Below are positions 6,121 to 6,750 of a stretch of 6,750 nt of DNA, piece after piece. The notes beneath the pieces are model-generated. The model did not search any database and was not told the origin of the DNA. It was given only the letters and a program-made list of their open reading frames with translations. The stretch's first letter is position 1. Every line of letters starts with the position of its first letter. The DNA is from Sphingobacterium sp. UBA6711. Its GTDB lineage: Bacteria > Bacteroidota > Bacteroidia > Sphingobacteriales > Sphingobacteriaceae. Where the stretch lies: assembly GCA_002454415.1 (NCBI GenBank), contig DKIT01000167.1, forward strand, positions 5,922 through 12,671, read 5' to 3'. A program made the translations under genes and the position numbers.

Positions 6121-6146
6121 AAAATTAAAGTTTTTAGATCCCTTAT

Positions 6147-6750
6147 ATGGAACAGCAACAAACTAAAACCAATTACCCCGCACTCTACACATTGATTATT
6201 GTGTTTTTCTTTTGGGGGTTCATTGCAGCAGGGAACAGTGTCTTCATACCGTTCTGCAAAAACTACTTTCATTTAGACCAATTTCAATCACAGCTAATAG
6301 ACTTTGCTTTTTATACAGCCTATTACATTGGTGCATTGTTATTATTCATCTTTAGTTCAATTGGAGGAAAAGATTTGGTCGGTAAGTGGGGATACAAAAA
6401 AAGTATCGTCTATGGCTTATTATTTTCCGCGTTGGGAGCAGCAGCAATGATTGTCGCCGTCGAAGTAAATCTATACGTGGGTATGCTGTTGGGACTGTTT
6501 GTCGTGGCCCTAGGTTTTTCTTTACAGCAGACTGCGGCAAATCCTTTCGCCGTTTTACTGGGCGATCCCAAAACAGGTGCTTCCCGCGTTAACCTTGGTG
6601 GTGGTATAAATTCTTTTGGCTCTACAATAGGCCCCTTGATTATCGGTTTCTCTTTATTTGGAACATTTGAGCCTGTTTCCGATTCAGAAATTGCCAATCT
6701 GCCGCTGAATAAAGTTGTCTATCTATACGTCGGTGTCGGCTTATTATTCC
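6147..6750 (+). CDS. FucP/GluP-type sugar transporter of the major facilitator superfamily, N-terminal half
   Basis: Inner-membrane sugar transporter; 201 residues are visible and the gene runs off the right edge (family length about 400-440). The first segment (13-35) contains FFFWGFIAAGN, corresponding to LFFLWAVANNLND of E. coli fucose permease. LIDFAFYTAYYIG (50-62) matches helix 2, GGKDLVGKWGYKKSI (73-87) matches the cytoplasmic loop 2-3 motif, LQQTAANPFAVLLG (126-139) matches helix 4, and GGGINSFGSTIGPLIIG (151-167) matches helix 5. Family membership is clear, but the sugar cannot be read from the sequence. By alignment, the proton-linked acidic residues of E. coli FucP, Asp46 and Glu135, correspond here to Ser31 and Gln128. 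An extra acid, Asp52, replaces Gln in helix 2. The start is the first ATG and leaves a short polar N-terminus before helix 1. It is divergent from rho. Confidence 0.9.
   Translation, partial: MEQQQTKTNYPALYTLIIVFFFWGFIAAGNSVFIPFCKNYFHLDQFQSQLIDFAFYTAYYIGALLLFIFSSIGGKDLVGKWGYKKSIVYGLLFSALGAAAMIVAVEVNLYVGMLLGLFVVALGFSLQQTAANPFAVLLGDPKTGASRVNLGGGINSFGSTIGPLIIGFSLFGTFEPVSDSEIANLPLNKVVYLYVGVGLLF

Larger units (their letters stand above)
5854..6146. other. Divergent intergenic region between rho and the transporter gene
   Basis: A 293-bp, A+T-rich region with no convincing gene. It holds the probable rho leader (about 5854-5989), candidate promoters on both strands, a 7-bp inverted repeat ATTAAGT/ACTTAAT (5928-5934 and 5945-5951) inside that leader, two copies of AAAATATTT at 6021-6029 and 6035-6043 (14-bp period), and a separate dyad at 6041-6061. 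The proposed rho leader contains no ATG on the minus strand, so an ATG-started leader peptide is not visible. Confidence 0.6.

Noticed and set aside
6352..6697. Three overlapping ORFs within the transporter gene (two minus strand, one plus strand)
   Set aside because: They lie in other frames of a gene whose transporter motifs are continuous through the region.

Overview
The window looks like ordinary chromosomal backbone from a Bacteroidota species, most likely of the Sphingobacteriaceae (Sphingobacterium or Pedobacter type). This rests on moderate A+T content, promoters that resemble the Bacteroidota -33/-7 type (TTTG, then TAnnTTTG) rather than -35/-10, no obvious Shine-Dalgarno sequences, and a Rho factor with the charged insert seen in this phylum. 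The genus is inferred, not proven.

Layout from left to right: (1) the N-terminal part of phosphoglycerate kinase (pgk, minus strand, cut by the left edge); (2) a 241-bp gap without a convincing gene; (3) sppA, the 67K-type signal peptide peptidase (minus); (4) a 213-bp divergent promoter region; (5) a two-gene plus-strand unit, folK (folate pathway HPPK) overlapping a small stand-alone histidine phosphotransfer (Hpt) protein by 14 bp; (6) pssA (phosphatidylserine synthase, minus), whose stop codon interlocks with the Hpt stop codon; (7) an intrinsic terminator serving rho; (8) rho (minus); (9) a 293-bp A+T-rich divergent region with candidate promoters and a 21-bp dyad; (10) the N-terminal half of a FucP/GluP-type sugar transporter of the major facilitator superfamily (plus, cut by the right edge).

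The genes are mostly housekeeping: glycolysis, membrane protein turnover, folate synthesis, phospholipid synthesis and transcription termination. They do not form one pathway. No mobile element, CRISPR array, tRNA, rRNA or defence system is visible, and I found no clear undescribed system. The points most worth a second look are a folK promoter placed so close to the start codon that the mRNA should be leaderless, a transporter lacking both acidic residues that couple protons in E. coli FucP, an approximately 90-residue disordered insert in Rho, the tight terminator/start arrangement between rho and pssA, and a dyad upstream of the transporter.
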